Made by a program: the position numbers and the translations under genes
The notes under the pieces: generated by a model
The model's database searches: none
What the model saw: the letters and a program-made list of their open reading frames with translations, nothing else
Told to the model about the DNA's origin: nothing
Source of the DNA: UCB3 sp964415605
GTDB taxonomy: Bacteria; Chloroflexota; Anaerolineae; Epilineales; Epilineaceae
Assembly: GCA_964415605.1 (NCBI GenBank)
Contig: CAYQBA010000116.1
Span: 1 to 15,468 of the forward strand
Reading direction: 5' to 3'
Length of the DNA stretch: 15,468 nucleotides
Shown: piece after piece, positions 8,601 to 15,468 of the stretch
How positions within the stretch are numbered: the first letter of the stretch is position 1
Layout of the letters: every line of letters starts with the position of its first letter

Positions 8601-11339
8601 GCGTGGTCCGCGGCGGATCGGGCCGCCGAAGCCCATGTCGAAGCCGAGATTCGGCTCGTCGACGGGCGACCGGACCGCGCGATGGCGGTGGTGGCGGCCA
8701 CCGCTGCGCAAGGCGCGCCTGAATCCCCCGCGGCGCCGGCGGCGACCGGCGGCCTCGACGTCGGCCCCGGCAGCGTCGCGTGGATCGACCTCCAGGCTCG
8801 AATCGCCGAGGCGGCGCTCGACATCCCCACGGCGGTGCGTCATCTCGAGGTGCTGGCGGGTCCGCTGCCCCGAGCGGCCGCGGCCAACGCAGGCTTGGCC
8901 CTCATCCGCTGCGCGGACCTGCATGCCACCCACACGGGGGACTGGCGCGAGGCGCGCCGGTACCTGGATCGCGCGGCGGCGATGATCGACCCCGACGCCG
9001 ATCCCGCCTCGGCGGTCCGGTGGGCCATGGTGCACAGCCGGGTCGAGGACCGTGCGCGGTGGAGCGCGTCGACGGAGGAGACGACGCGCGTCCTGAAGGC
9101 CGCCGGGATCTCCGACGGCACCATCGCCGAGATGATCTTCGATCGCGACCGCGTCGCCTACGGCGCGGCTTCGCAGCGGGTGCGAAACGCCGGAACAGCA
9201 GAGGCCACGCGGGCGCGTGCCACGGCCGCTCTGCGCGCGGAGGCTTCCGTCGCGGCGGCGGCGTTGACGGGCCCGACGGACGATGCCATCACGCTGCTGA
9301 AACCGTCGCTGGAAGCCGTGGAATCGCCCAGCCTGCGCCTCCGAATCGTGGGCGGGCTGTCGCCGCATCGCCCGGCGGGCGACGACGTCCGTGGTCAGGT
9401 CGCCGGGTCGGGCCGCATGCTCGACCTCCAGAGCCTTGTCCCGCCCACGAACGTGGACGGCGCGACCGATTCGGGCCTCGTGGCCGCGCGTCGAGCCGCA
9501 TGGTGGGCCTGGGTCGGCAACCGGACTCCGGCGCGGACCGAAGCAGCCGCGGCGATCGAAGCGGCCTTGGCGTCAGGCCGGTTCATGCGCTTGCGCGCCG
9601 CGCTGCGGCTGATGGATGGCATCGGGTGGGATGGTCGGGCGCTGGCGGCCGTCGCGATGCCCGAGGCCGCCCAGTCCGATCGTCTGGCGATGCCGCACCT
9701 GTGGGGTCTGATGGCGCTCGAGCACGCCGAACGGCTCTGGGCAGCCTTTGGATCTGACGTCGCGGGCGGGGTGGAAGCCCGGGCAGGGACCGCGGGCGCC
9801 GCTGCTCCGGACCAAGGCACCGTCGATCGCGCCGCGCTGCTGGCGCGCGTGACGGCGCTGCTTGTCGACGCCGCCGGCCTGTTGGGCACCGCACAGCCAG
9901 CGTGGGTCGCGCGGGTCAAGCAATTGGAGGCATCCGTCGCACGGGCTTCGGGCCACAGGGTTGCGGCTGGCAAGTCCGGCGCGGAAGGTCTCGGGCTATA
10001 CATGCACGCCGGCGACACCCAAGCCACCCTGGACCTGTTCCGGTGGTTGCAGGAGGCTGATCTCACGGAGTTCCTGACCGATGGCGCACGGAGCGCCGAT
10101 CTCGCGATGCCGGAGACTTGGCCTGTCCCGGCGGCGGAGCCCTCGCCGCCCCCGCCGTCGCCATCCGCCTCGCCCGCCTCCGCGCCGCCCGACGGCCGAA
10201 CCCTGTCGATCAGCCTGCGCACCGACCCTGACGGCGTCGTGACCGGCCATTACACCACCGCCGGTGAGGCTTCGACACGGCACTGGCCCGACGCAGCGCA
10301 TCTCTTCCGCCGTGATCCCTTCGAGACGGCCGGCGCGGGGTTCATGAGCACCGTGACGCGCGACTGGGCCTCCGTGGCGCATGTCCTCGGCGGCATCGTC
10401 GGAATCGCGCCGGAAGGCGACGGGCGCGCGGGCGGCAGCGAGCCCGACGCGGCCCGGACCGGTGTGGCGTTGTCCGTTGCCCCCGACCTGGCGTGGGTGC
10501 CATGGGAGCTGGCCCGGCCGGCGGATGACCGGCCGCCGATGACGTTGGATGCCGCGTTTGCGGTGCATCGACAGTCCGACAGCCAGGCGTTGATGCCCAG
10601 GCCGGCTCGGGGAGATCGCCCGCGCGTCGTCGTCATCCGTCCTGGCAGCGAGGTCGAGCGCGGGGGCATGCGGGGAATCGAGCAGACGACCGGCATCAGC
10701 CTGCTCCGATTGTACGGAGCGGCCGGGATCGAGGTCTTCGAGGTCGTCAACCCGGGCCTCGATTCCATCCAGCACGCCTTGCGGACGACGCGGCCCGCCG
10801 TCGTCCACATCGCCGCCGGTCTGACCGACCGTCTACGAGGCCGTCCGGCGCTCAAGCTCGGCCAGACTGGCCCGCGGACGAAAATGTACCAGTCCGCGGC
10901 GCCGGACAGAGACGATGCCTTGTTGACGACCACCGACCTCGCCATGGTGCTCAGAGATGCACCCTCCCTCGCGCTCGTGGTCCTGGACGCCGATAGTCCC
11001 CCGACCATCTCCGAACGCCTCCACAAGCTCTGCCTGCGCAACGCGTTTCTCGCCGAGGTCGCCGCGGTCTCGGGCGTCGCCGCGGCCATCGGGATCGGGC
11101 TCGGCGAGCCGGACGCCCAGCAGGCGATGGTCGAGGCGCTGGCCCATGCCGTGGCGCGCGGCGGCACGGCGCAGGCGATCATCGACGCCGTCCGCGAACC
11201 CGCGCCGCGAGAGCCGATCGACCCCTTTATCGGGCGAGTCGGGTGGAGCTCGCGGGGCGTCCTCGGTGCCATCCTCCCGTACGCCGCCGCGGCGCTGTGG
11301 TCGCCGGCGCCGGAGGCCGAGATCATCCGGGCGACCTGA
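5658..11339 (+). CDS. Giant STAND NTPase with helical repeats and C-terminal pseudo-CHAT domain
   Basis: 1893 aa and no signal peptide or membrane segment. Residues 1-235 resemble a winged helix plus TPR-like helices, as normally found after a STAND NTPase; a Gly-rich linker follows (about 236-275). The NTPase has Walker A AGGGLGKT (281-288, Ala in place of the first Gly), Walker B VLLIFD (409-414) with TLEN after it, and CILAGRYDL (445-453). A second winged helix (about 575-720) and a long Ala-rich helical-repeat region (about 725-1490, TPR-like) follow. A Pro-rich linker (about 1490-1512) leads to a CHAT-like domain: VPWEL (1614-1618), VVHIAAG (1715-1721) and VLDADS (1775-1780). Aligned with gene A, the catalytic His is Gly1721 and the Cys is Asp1779, so this domain should be inactive. 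A GAGGG ribosome-binding site lies 4 nt before the ATG. It probably acts as sensor, scaffold or regulator of gene A. Confidence 0.85.
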   Translation: MPLTEQEIAHRVSLLFSDPVQLLPDVERAALRRCALPRWFDQAMYERVLANPSDGEPADFAAIRAHDHVAALPGAGDRLTVREPYRSRLFEDWWGGSAAGAGAPEAAAADVRTTADGPIPSELADLSHQLAAWFAPGSHDDPYERLYHLILADRNAAAELFIQRIDDAVARFDLPGCDAILRTMEERQALLGQRLAGLLIEKRHAVTTRALWAREHYETIQYYERELTRTWLDDLVAGRCGDVLAPGGAGEASEMAPTHDGEGPGGLPNGDGPCWLLHIFAGGGLGKTMFIRATIARNCVPAGIPCARIDFDFVPHLAVVAREPWRLLLSIAEQLNPQWPARPFDELLAEHRDFVAQAGGRPIPLPRDVRAVDAEVDRRSLAGRVLDRFGRIVAESGASGGGGETVGPVLLIFDTLENLRSRNIDPEPLFQLMRELHDRVPRVRCILAGRYDLTDGVPVPGVPGHGGDDSPPATPFARLFAGSYRKVQLLGFTAQEAREYLEQKRHLAGDPRMDAIVAKACGTAADAADRHANPFTLALLADIVRADPLLSADQIAAYPTANLIYLIERVIERVDNRLLRWLLRYGVVPRQLTLDYVRRVMLPYLQAVRATGRVDEDDVASDALPPAVLARQPWSVVASAPPVDVDALWRELYAYTSDYAWVSAVGGASDTVAFHADVVEPMRQLIEPKAIHKRLVADTIAYYTALGDAAGPEERARWIQEVVYHRYRLDPAAADAAHLADLDAAGDESREARDLADAILANSTSSRASLEVRARASYVLAYDRLRDPRLLGDDERLRVKGWLDAIDAVSDHQPPVVHPARVAFLNGRWALDQGDATAAAELCATGLARPADAVNVVDLHALRADALSAGGELDAAIDARRQAWDLAATDERARRRCLGLGLALGGALASRDRWEEAEQAFEDAWSEAERRRAEADMGIAPACRALLGQLDANARMGREARAVALGEQRLGELRSWRAGTSAWSAADRAAEAHVEAEIRLVDGRPDRAMAVVAATAAQGAPESPAAPAATGGLDVGPGSVAWIDLQARIAEAALDIPTAVRHLEVLAGPLPRAAAANAGLALIRCADLHATHTGDWREARRYLDRAAAMIDPDADPASAVRWAMVHSRVEDRARWSASTEETTRVLKAAGISDGTIAEMIFDRDRVAYGAASQRVRNAGTAEATRARATAALRAEASVAAAALTGPTDDAITLLKPSLEAVESPSLRLRIVGGLSPHRPAGDDVRGQVAGSGRMLDLQSLVPPTNVDGATDSGLVAARRAAWWAWVGNRTPARTEAAAAIEAALASGRFMRLRAALRLMDGIGWDGRALAAVAMPEAAQSDRLAMPHLWGLMALEHAERLWAAFGSDVAGGVEARAGTAGAAAPDQGTVDRAALLARVTALLVDAAGLLGTAQPAWVARVKQLEASVARASGHRVAAGKSGAEGLGLYMHAGDTQATLDLFRWLQEADLTEFLTDGARSADLAMPETWPVPAAEPSPPPPSPSASPASAPPDGRTLSISLRTDPDGVVTGHYTTAGEASTRHWPDAAHLFRRDPFETAGAGFMSTVTRDWASVAHVLGGIVGIAPEGDGRAGGSEPDAARTGVALSVAPDLAWVPWELARPADDRPPMTLDAAFAVHRQSDSQALMPRPARGDRPRVVVIRPGSEVERGGMRGIEQTTGISLLRLYGAAGIEVFEVVNPGLDSIQHALRTTRPAVVHIAAGLTDRLRGRPALKLGQTGPRTKMYQSAAPDRDDALLTTTDLAMVLRDAPSLALVVLDADSPPTISERLHKLCLRNAFLAEVAAVSGVAAAIGIGLGEPDAQQAMVEALAHAVARGGTAQAIIDAVREPAPREPIDPFIGRVGWSSRGVLGAILPYAAAALWSPAPEAEIIRAT

Positions 11340-11378
11340 CTTCACCACGAACCCGTCAGTCACGACAGGACACCCCGC

Positions 11379-12758
11379 GTGGACCTCACCACCCAACGCC
11401 AGTTCGAGATCACCCACCAGGCCAAGGTGCTCCGCCAGGAGTTCGCCGCGTGGCGGGCGCGCACGGGCTCGGAGGCGGCCTGGCAAAAGCACTTCACGCA
11501 GCTTCAGCGCATCACGACCCAGCTCGGCGCGTTCATCGACAGCGTGGCCGGCTCGCCGGCGCCCGCGGCGCATGGCGGCGGTCCGCCGGCCGGCCCGGCC
11601 GAGCCCGCCGATCCCAACACGGCCTTCAGCCGGCTCGTCTTCGCTCACCGCGTCTGGTCGTACTACCGCGCCCTGTTCACCCAGCGCGAGGTCACCGCGC
11701 TGCGCCGCGAGCTGCGCTGCATCGACGAGCTCGCTTGGGCATGCTACCAGCCAGCGCGCGACAAGGCCGTCGCGGCGGGAACCGTCACGCTCGCGGCCGT
11801 CAAGGAGCCACCCCTGGTGTGCTTCGGCAACGACGCCAGCCCCTATGCGCAAGGCCGCGCGACGCTGCTCGATCCGCATGGCCAGGGCATCTCGACCGTC
11901 GACATCGAACGCTTCGGCCAGGCGCTGCTGGCGCTCCCGATGCCGATCGTCACCGTCCCGTGGTTCCAGGCGAGCCATCTGCCCGCCGCCGTCCTCGTGG
12001 CCCACGAAGTCGGGCACGCGGTCGACCATGACTTCGGGCTCAGCGGGGTCTTCGAGCCGGTCTTCCAGGCCCTGAACATTCCGTCCGCCACTCGAAGGAC
12101 GGCGTGGCTTGCATGGCGCGCCGAGCTCTTCGCCGACGTGTACGGCATCCTCTGCACGGGCGCGGCGCACGTCTTGGCCTTGCTGAGCTATCTCGCCGAC
12201 GCGGTCGACGTCGTGGCCGGCGAGCGGATCACCGCGGCCGACTGGGGCAAGTATCCCTCGCGGCATCTCAGGATGCAGGTCAACCTCGCGGTGCTCGATC
12301 GCCTCGGGCTCCCGGACGAAGGCACGCGCGCCCTGTGGTCGACCGCGTATCCAAACCACGCGATGTTCGACTTCGAATCCGACGTGCCCAAGGTCGTCGC
12401 CGCGTTTCTCGACACGCCGCTGCCGGCGTTCGGTGGCGCGAGGCTGCCCGACGTGACGTGCCTGACGGCCCCCGACTGGGAGAAGGTCCGCGCGCAGGCG
12501 AATCGCATCATCTTGCGCCAGGCCCTCGAGCCGGGCCGCCCCTTCAACCAACTCTTCGCCGCGGCGACGCTGGCGTATCACGGCGACCCGCCCAAGTACC
12601 TGGCGCGCGACGAACAGCTCCCGATCCTGGAGAGCCTCGCCGCGTCCATCCCGCCCGGCGTTCGCGGCACGCTGCCGCGCCAAGACCAGGCCATGGCGCA
12701 AGCCCGGGCCGACGAGGCCGCCGGGAGAGCCTTGCTGGCCTTGTTCGCCACACCTTGA
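11379..12758 (+). CDS. HExxH zinc metallopeptidase-like protein, unrecognised family
   Basis: 459 aa, no signal peptide, so probably cytoplasmic. Residues 1-57 are helical and charged, followed by a Pro/Gly/Ala-rich linker (about 58-80) and the main domain. The zincin signature is LVAHEVGHAVDHDFGL with His209, Glu210 and His213. A likely third ligand lies 36-40 residues on in WRAELFADVYG (Glu249, or Asp253), a layout like gluzincins whose third ligand is in an (A/E)-x-x-A-D helix. No Met-turn is obvious and I cannot assign a named peptidase family. The GTG start at 11379 has AGGA (11367-11370) 8 nt upstream, and the gap from gene B is 39 nt. Its position between a CHAT/STAND pair and a metzincin suggests it works in the same proteolytic system, perhaps as an effector or a maturation protease. 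Confidence 0.75.
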   Translation: MDLTTQRQFEITHQAKVLRQEFAAWRARTGSEAAWQKHFTQLQRITTQLGAFIDSVAGSPAPAAHGGGPPAGPAEPADPNTAFSRLVFAHRVWSYYRALFTQREVTALRRELRCIDELAWACYQPARDKAVAAGTVTLAAVKEPPLVCFGNDASPYAQGRATLLDPHGQGISTVDIERFGQALLALPMPIVTVPWFQASHLPAAVLVAHEVGHAVDHDFGLSGVFEPVFQALNIPSATRRTAWLAWRAELFADVYGILCTGAAHVLALLSYLADAVDVVAGERITAADWGKYPSRHLRMQVNLAVLDRLGLPDEGTRALWSTAYPNHAMFDFESDVPKVVAAFLDTPLPAFGGARLPDVTCLTAPDWEKVRAQANRIILRQALEPGRPFNQLFAAATLAYHGDPPKYLARDEQLPILESLAASIPPGVRGTLPRQDQAMAQARADEAAGRALLALFATP

Positions 12759-12804
12759 AGCCGTCCACCCCCGACATCGACCATCACCCAAGGAGAACAG
12801 ACCC

Positions 12805-13599
12805 ATGCCGAGCCCACAATCCGCCAACGAGCTGTTCGCGTCGCTGAAGCAGTCGCAAGCCCAGGTCGTGCTGAACGGCGTCGTGCACTACGTGGTCGAG
12901 GGCGACCTCGTGCTTGACGAAGACCAGCTCCTCGTCTACGCCATGCGGCGCACGGGAGCGGCACCGCACCCCGACGTGAGCCGCGACGGGCTGGTGGCGG
13001 TCACCGACAACAGCGGGCGCATCGTCCGCTGGCGGCCCGGCAAGGCGCTGACGTACCGCGTCGACAAGGCCTCGTTTCCGACGACGGCGCAGTACCAGGC
13101 CGTCGTCAACGGCATGCTGGCGGCCACCGCCGACTGGGAGGCGATCTGCGGCGTCGACTTCAAGCACCACGCCCAATGGGACGATGTGCGCCCCGCCGGC
13201 CCGATCCAGCCGCTGTTCACCGTCACGCACTTCGACGCCGGCGGCGAGTTCATCGCGGCCGCGTTCTTCCCCGACGATCGGCCGGCGCGGCGCGTCGTGC
13301 TCATCGATCCGTCGTACTTCTCCCCCAACCTGTCGTTCGACCAGGTCGGTGTCCTGCGCCACGAGCTCGGCCACGTTCTGGGCTTCCGACACGAGCACAT
13401 CCGGAGCGGCGCGCCGCCGAACTGCCCGGACGAGTCGACGGCCAACACGTTCGACCTCACGCCTTACGACCCGCGGTCGGTCATGCACTACTTCTGCGGC
13501 GGCGTGGGCTCGCGCGAGCTGGCCATCACCGACGTCGACCGCCAGGGCGCGCGCATGGTGTACGGTCCGCCCGCCCACGAGGTGGCCTACATGGATTGA
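12805..13599 (+). CDS. Astacin-like metzincin zinc metalloprotease without signal peptide
   Basis: 264 aa. The extended zinc site is HELGHVLGFRHEHIR (186-200), with ligands His186, His190 and His196, general base Glu187, and the Gly193 turn and Glu197 expected of astacin-type metzincins. The Met-turn is SVMHY (225-229) with Met227 and Tyr229, which in astacins is a further zinc ligand. Residues 1-75, including a YVVEGDLVLDEDQ segment (29-41), resemble the leader region of bacterial zinc-dependent metalloproteases and may be a propeptide. Most relatives are secreted, but here the N-terminus is polar and acidic with no hydrophobic core, so export by Sec is unlikely. AAGGAG lies 9 nt before the ATG. 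It is the last gene of the operon, 46 nt after gene C. Related families (M10, M57) share the motif, so exact family placement is uncertain. Confidence 0.88.
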   Translation: MPSPQSANELFASLKQSQAQVVLNGVVHYVVEGDLVLDEDQLLVYAMRRTGAAPHPDVSRDGLVAVTDNSGRIVRWRPGKALTYRVDKASFPTTAQYQAVVNGMLAATADWEAICGVDFKHHAQWDDVRPAGPIQPLFTVTHFDAGGEFIAAAFFPDDRPARRVVLIDPSYFSPNLSFDQVGVLRHELGHVLGFRHEHIRSGAPPNCPDESTANTFDLTPYDPRSVMHYFCGGVGSRELAITDVDRQGARMVYGPPAHEVAYMD

Positions 13600-13635
13600 G
13601 GCTAGCGCGCCGCCCTTGGGAGGCGGGGACCCCGC
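13600..13635. terminator. Convergent gap with overlapping GC-rich hairpins, possible terminator
   Basis: Only 36 nt separate two converging genes. CCGCC (13610-13614) and GGCGG (13622-13626) can pair around a 7-nt loop, and GCGGGG-A-CCCCGC (13623-13635) is a near-perfect palindrome ending at the stop codon of the minus-strand gene. The two share bases, so only one can form at a time. No T-tract follows on either strand, so this is not a classic intrinsic terminator. Confidence 0.3.
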
Positions 13636-15468
13636 TTACCGCCGGGCGCGGCGTCGGCGCGGCATCAGCCGCGCCCGCGCCGGGCCCGGCGCCAGGCCGA
13701 GCGCGGCCAGACCGAGCGCGACGAGCCCCAGCACGGCGCCGCGCCCACCGTCGGCGGCGGCCGACATGCCGATCCACGTCACCGCCGTCGGCGCCGCGCC
13801 GTTCGCGGCGAGCAGGAACTGCGTGCCCTCGCCGGACGCCGGGATGGGGATGCCCGACGCCGTGTCGCCGCTGTTGAACGAGAACGCGCCGCTGCCGGTC
13901 CCCGCCCCGCCCGAGATGTTCGTCCAGGTGCTGGGGCCGGTGTACTGGTAGACCCGGAGGTTGGCATCGGCGATGGCGTTGCGCTCGTCGAACGGGCCGC
14001 CGGCGTTGAAGGCATACAACGTGACGGCCGCGTCGCCGCCGCTGCTCGGCACGATGCCGAAGCATCGGAGCGCGTCGGGCGACCCGGCGCCGGTGGTCGT
14101 GCAGCTGGCCGTGTTGCCGCGGACCGTGACGGTGGTGGCCCCCAGGTTGTCGCCCGAGCCGGTCGTGTCGACGACCACCGCCCGGTAGGTCGAGGCGCTG
14201 TCCGCCGCGTTGCGGATCTCGAGGAAGGCCACGGACGCGGCGTTGACGGTCCGGGTCTGGATCAGCGTCCCCTGGTTGCTGACGTTGGTCTCGGCGGTCG
14301 GCTGGTTGGTCGCGGGGACGACGACGGTCGCGCCGGCGGCGACGAGCCAGTCCGCGAAGGCCGTGGTGGCGCTGCCGCCGATCGTCTGGGTGCCGGTGCC
14401 GTCGAAGATCACGTCGAACGTGGCCGTGCGCGTGAAGGTGCCGCTGTTGGTCCAGTCGCCCGCGATGTTGATGTCGCGCGAGTTCTGCTGGAGCGTGCCG
14501 CCGCTCTCGATGACGAGCGAGCCGTCGAGGTCGAGGTCGTTCGTCACGAGGTCCGCGAAGCGGTTCGTGCCGCCGCCCTGGTTCCGAATGGTGAGGTTGA
14601 AGATCGGCACGCCGGCGTTGATGCGGAACGCATCCGTGCTGCCGGCGGTCGTCGACGTACCGTCGCCGATGTAGATCGTGCCGCCCGTGAAGCTCTTGGC
14701 GCCGCCGCCGCTGACGATCTGCACCTCGTTGTCGCCGTTGCCGGCCTTGGGGTCGACGATCGTGATCGAGCCGCCGGTCATGGTCACGCTGGCCAACCCC
14801 GCGAAGTTCAGGACATCGCCGCCGCCGAGGCTGTTGGTGGCCTGCGGGTCGATGCGGACCGTCGCGCCCGTGATGGTCGTCGTGCTGCCCGCCGTCGCGT
14901 TGAAGCGCCCGAAGATGTCGACGGCGCCGGCCGTGAGCGTCACGACCGCGTTCGTGGTGGCGTTGAGCGAGCTCTCTCCATCACCCATGGCGAACGTGCC
15001 GGTCGTGTTGATCGTCAGGATGCCGTCGACGTCCATGTTGTTGTCACCGAGCGTGAAGCTGCCGGTTCCGCTCACGATCAGGCCGCCGTCGTTGGTGATG
15101 TTGATCGTGCTCGCGGATTTCGAGAGTGTCCCGGCCGACTGCTCCCACGTGCCCGCGTCGGCACCGTCGCCGAGGTCGAAGTCGTTGGCCTCGCCGCTGA
15201 CCGTCACGTCGGCCGAGCAGACCACGCGCAGCGACTGGCTGCCCTTGGCCACGTTGACGCGCCCGAAGGTCGTGGACCCGGCGCCGCTGACGGTCTGGTC
15301 GACCGACGTGTTGTTGAACGTGATCTGGATCTCGCTGTTGGCGTCCGGCTCCCCGCTGAAGGTGCCGGCGTTGGCGAGGTTCCCGCCGAGGAACAGCTCG
15401 TGGTTGGTGTTGCTCGTCGTCAGCACCTGCACCGTCGCCCCGGAGGCGATCGTGAGGTCGCCCGTCAC
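13636..15468 (-). CDS. Secreted/surface beta-repeat protein, C-terminal part (cut by window edge)
   Basis: 610 residues are visible; the reading is open at 15468, so the N-terminus and any signal peptide lie outside. The sequence is rich in Gly, Thr, Asn, Ser and Asp, with short repeating beta units such as GNLANAGTF, GTGSFTLGDN and GDWTNSGTF, typical of beta-helix or adhesin-like extracellular proteins. Nearer the C-terminus it changes to a non-repeat beta domain (about 390-570). The end is a PTAVTW motif, one hydrophobic helix (577-593) and a tail with eight Arg in the last 13 residues. This tripartite end (motif, membrane helix, Arg cluster) resembles C-terminal sorting signals of the PEP-CTERM/MYXO-CTERM kind, but no PEP, LPxTG, GG or Cys signature fits exactly. 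It faces the operon tail to tail. Probable role: cell-surface or matrix protein; no enzyme domain is visible. Confidence 0.8.
   Translation of the reverse strand: MTGDLTIASGATVQVLTTSNTNHELFLGGNLANAGTFSGEPDANSEIQITFNNTSVDQTVSGAGSTTFGRVNVAKGSQSLRVVCSADVTVSGEANDFDLGDGADAGTWEQSAGTLSKSASTINITNDGGLIVSGTGSFTLGDNNMDVDGILTINTTGTFAMGDGESSLNATTNAVVTLTAGAVDIFGRFNATAGSTTTITGATVRIDPQATNSLGGGDVLNFAGLASVTMTGGSITIVDPKAGNGDNEVQIVSGGGAKSFTGGTIYIGDGTSTTAGSTDAFRINAGVPIFNLTIRNQGGGTNRFADLVTNDLDLDGSLVIESGGTLQQNSRDINIAGDWTNSGTFTRTATFDVIFDGTGTQTIGGSATTAFADWLVAAGATVVVPATNQPTAETNVSNQGTLIQTRTVNAASVAFLEIRNAADSASTYRAVVVDTTGSGDNLGATTVTVRGNTASCTTTGAGSPDALRCFGIVPSSGGDAAVTLYAFNAGGPFDERNAIADANLRVYQYTGPSTWTNISGGAGTGSGAFSFNSGDTASGIPIPASGEGTQFLLAANGAAPTAVTWIGMSAAADGGRGAVLGLVALGLAALGLAPGPARARLMPRRRRARR

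Noticed and set aside
6135..9368. Long minus-strand open frame (1077 codons) inside the giant STAND gene
   Set aside because: Shadow of the coding frame on the other strand: composition dominated by Arg, Gly, Ala and Val, no motifs, no credible ribosome-binding site context.
10833..12827. Long minus-strand open frame (664 codons) across genes B and C
   Set aside because: It spans the B-C junction antisense to clear NTPase/CHAT and zinc peptidase coding, and has no recognisable fold.
3648..13599. CRISPR-linked TPR-CHAT (Craspase) or gasdermin-type system
   Set aside because: No CRISPR repeats, Cas-like proteins or small gasdermin-like pore protein with a hydrophobic N-terminal half are encoded in the window; the partners here are metallopeptidases.
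1..15468. Mobile element or genomic island borders around the operon
   Set aside because: No transposase, integrase, tRNA gene, terminal inverted repeats or obvious composition shift were seen; only a computed GC and codon-use profile could reveal subtle transfer.

Overview
The window is GC-rich, densely packed bacterial DNA with little intergenic space. It carries eight coding sequences, two of them cut by the window edges. I found no tRNA, rRNA, CRISPR array, transposase or att-like repeat. High GC, a glutaryl-CoA dehydrogenase, an ABC1/AarF (UbiB-type) kinase-like protein, very large STAND/CHAT proteins and a beta-repeat surface protein fit a large-genome environmental bacterium (Myxococcota, Chloroflexota or similar). 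The sequence alone does not settle the phylum.

Layout. On the minus strand, positions 3479 down to 1 hold a run of three genes: a membrane-anchored double zinc-ribbon protein, an ABC1/UbiB-family protein that starts 3 nt after the zinc-ribbon stop codon, and the N-terminal half of glutaryl-CoA dehydrogenase (gcdH), which has its own perfect TATAAT element. A 168-nt divergent region (3480-3647) separates this run from a plus-strand block of four genes spaced 12, 39 and 46 nt apart (3648-13599), which look like one operon. A convergent gap of only 36 nt then leads to the C-terminal 610 residues of a secreted or surface beta-repeat protein on the minus strand.

The four-gene operon is the striking part. 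Gene A (665 aa) is an N-terminal CHAT (caspase-like) protease with an intact His/Cys dyad fused to a P-loop NTPase. Gene B (1893 aa) is a giant STAND-type NTPase. It has a winged-helix/helical module in front, a long helical-repeat region behind, and a C-terminal CHAT-like domain in which both dyad positions are replaced (Gly1721 for His, Asp1779 for Cys). Gene C (459 aa) is a HEVGH zinc peptidase of a family I do not recognise. Gene D (264 aa) is an astacin-like metzincin with all zinc ligands and the Met-turn. Neither metallopeptidase has a visible signal peptide.

The arrangement suggests an intracellular, NTP-switched proteolytic system: an active CHAT-NTPase, a giant partner or sensor carrying a pseudo-CHAT, and two metallopeptidases that could be downstream effectors. 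This resembles the logic of bacterial conflict and regulated cell-death systems built from STAND and caspase-like modules, but the function is inferred from architecture and gene order only.
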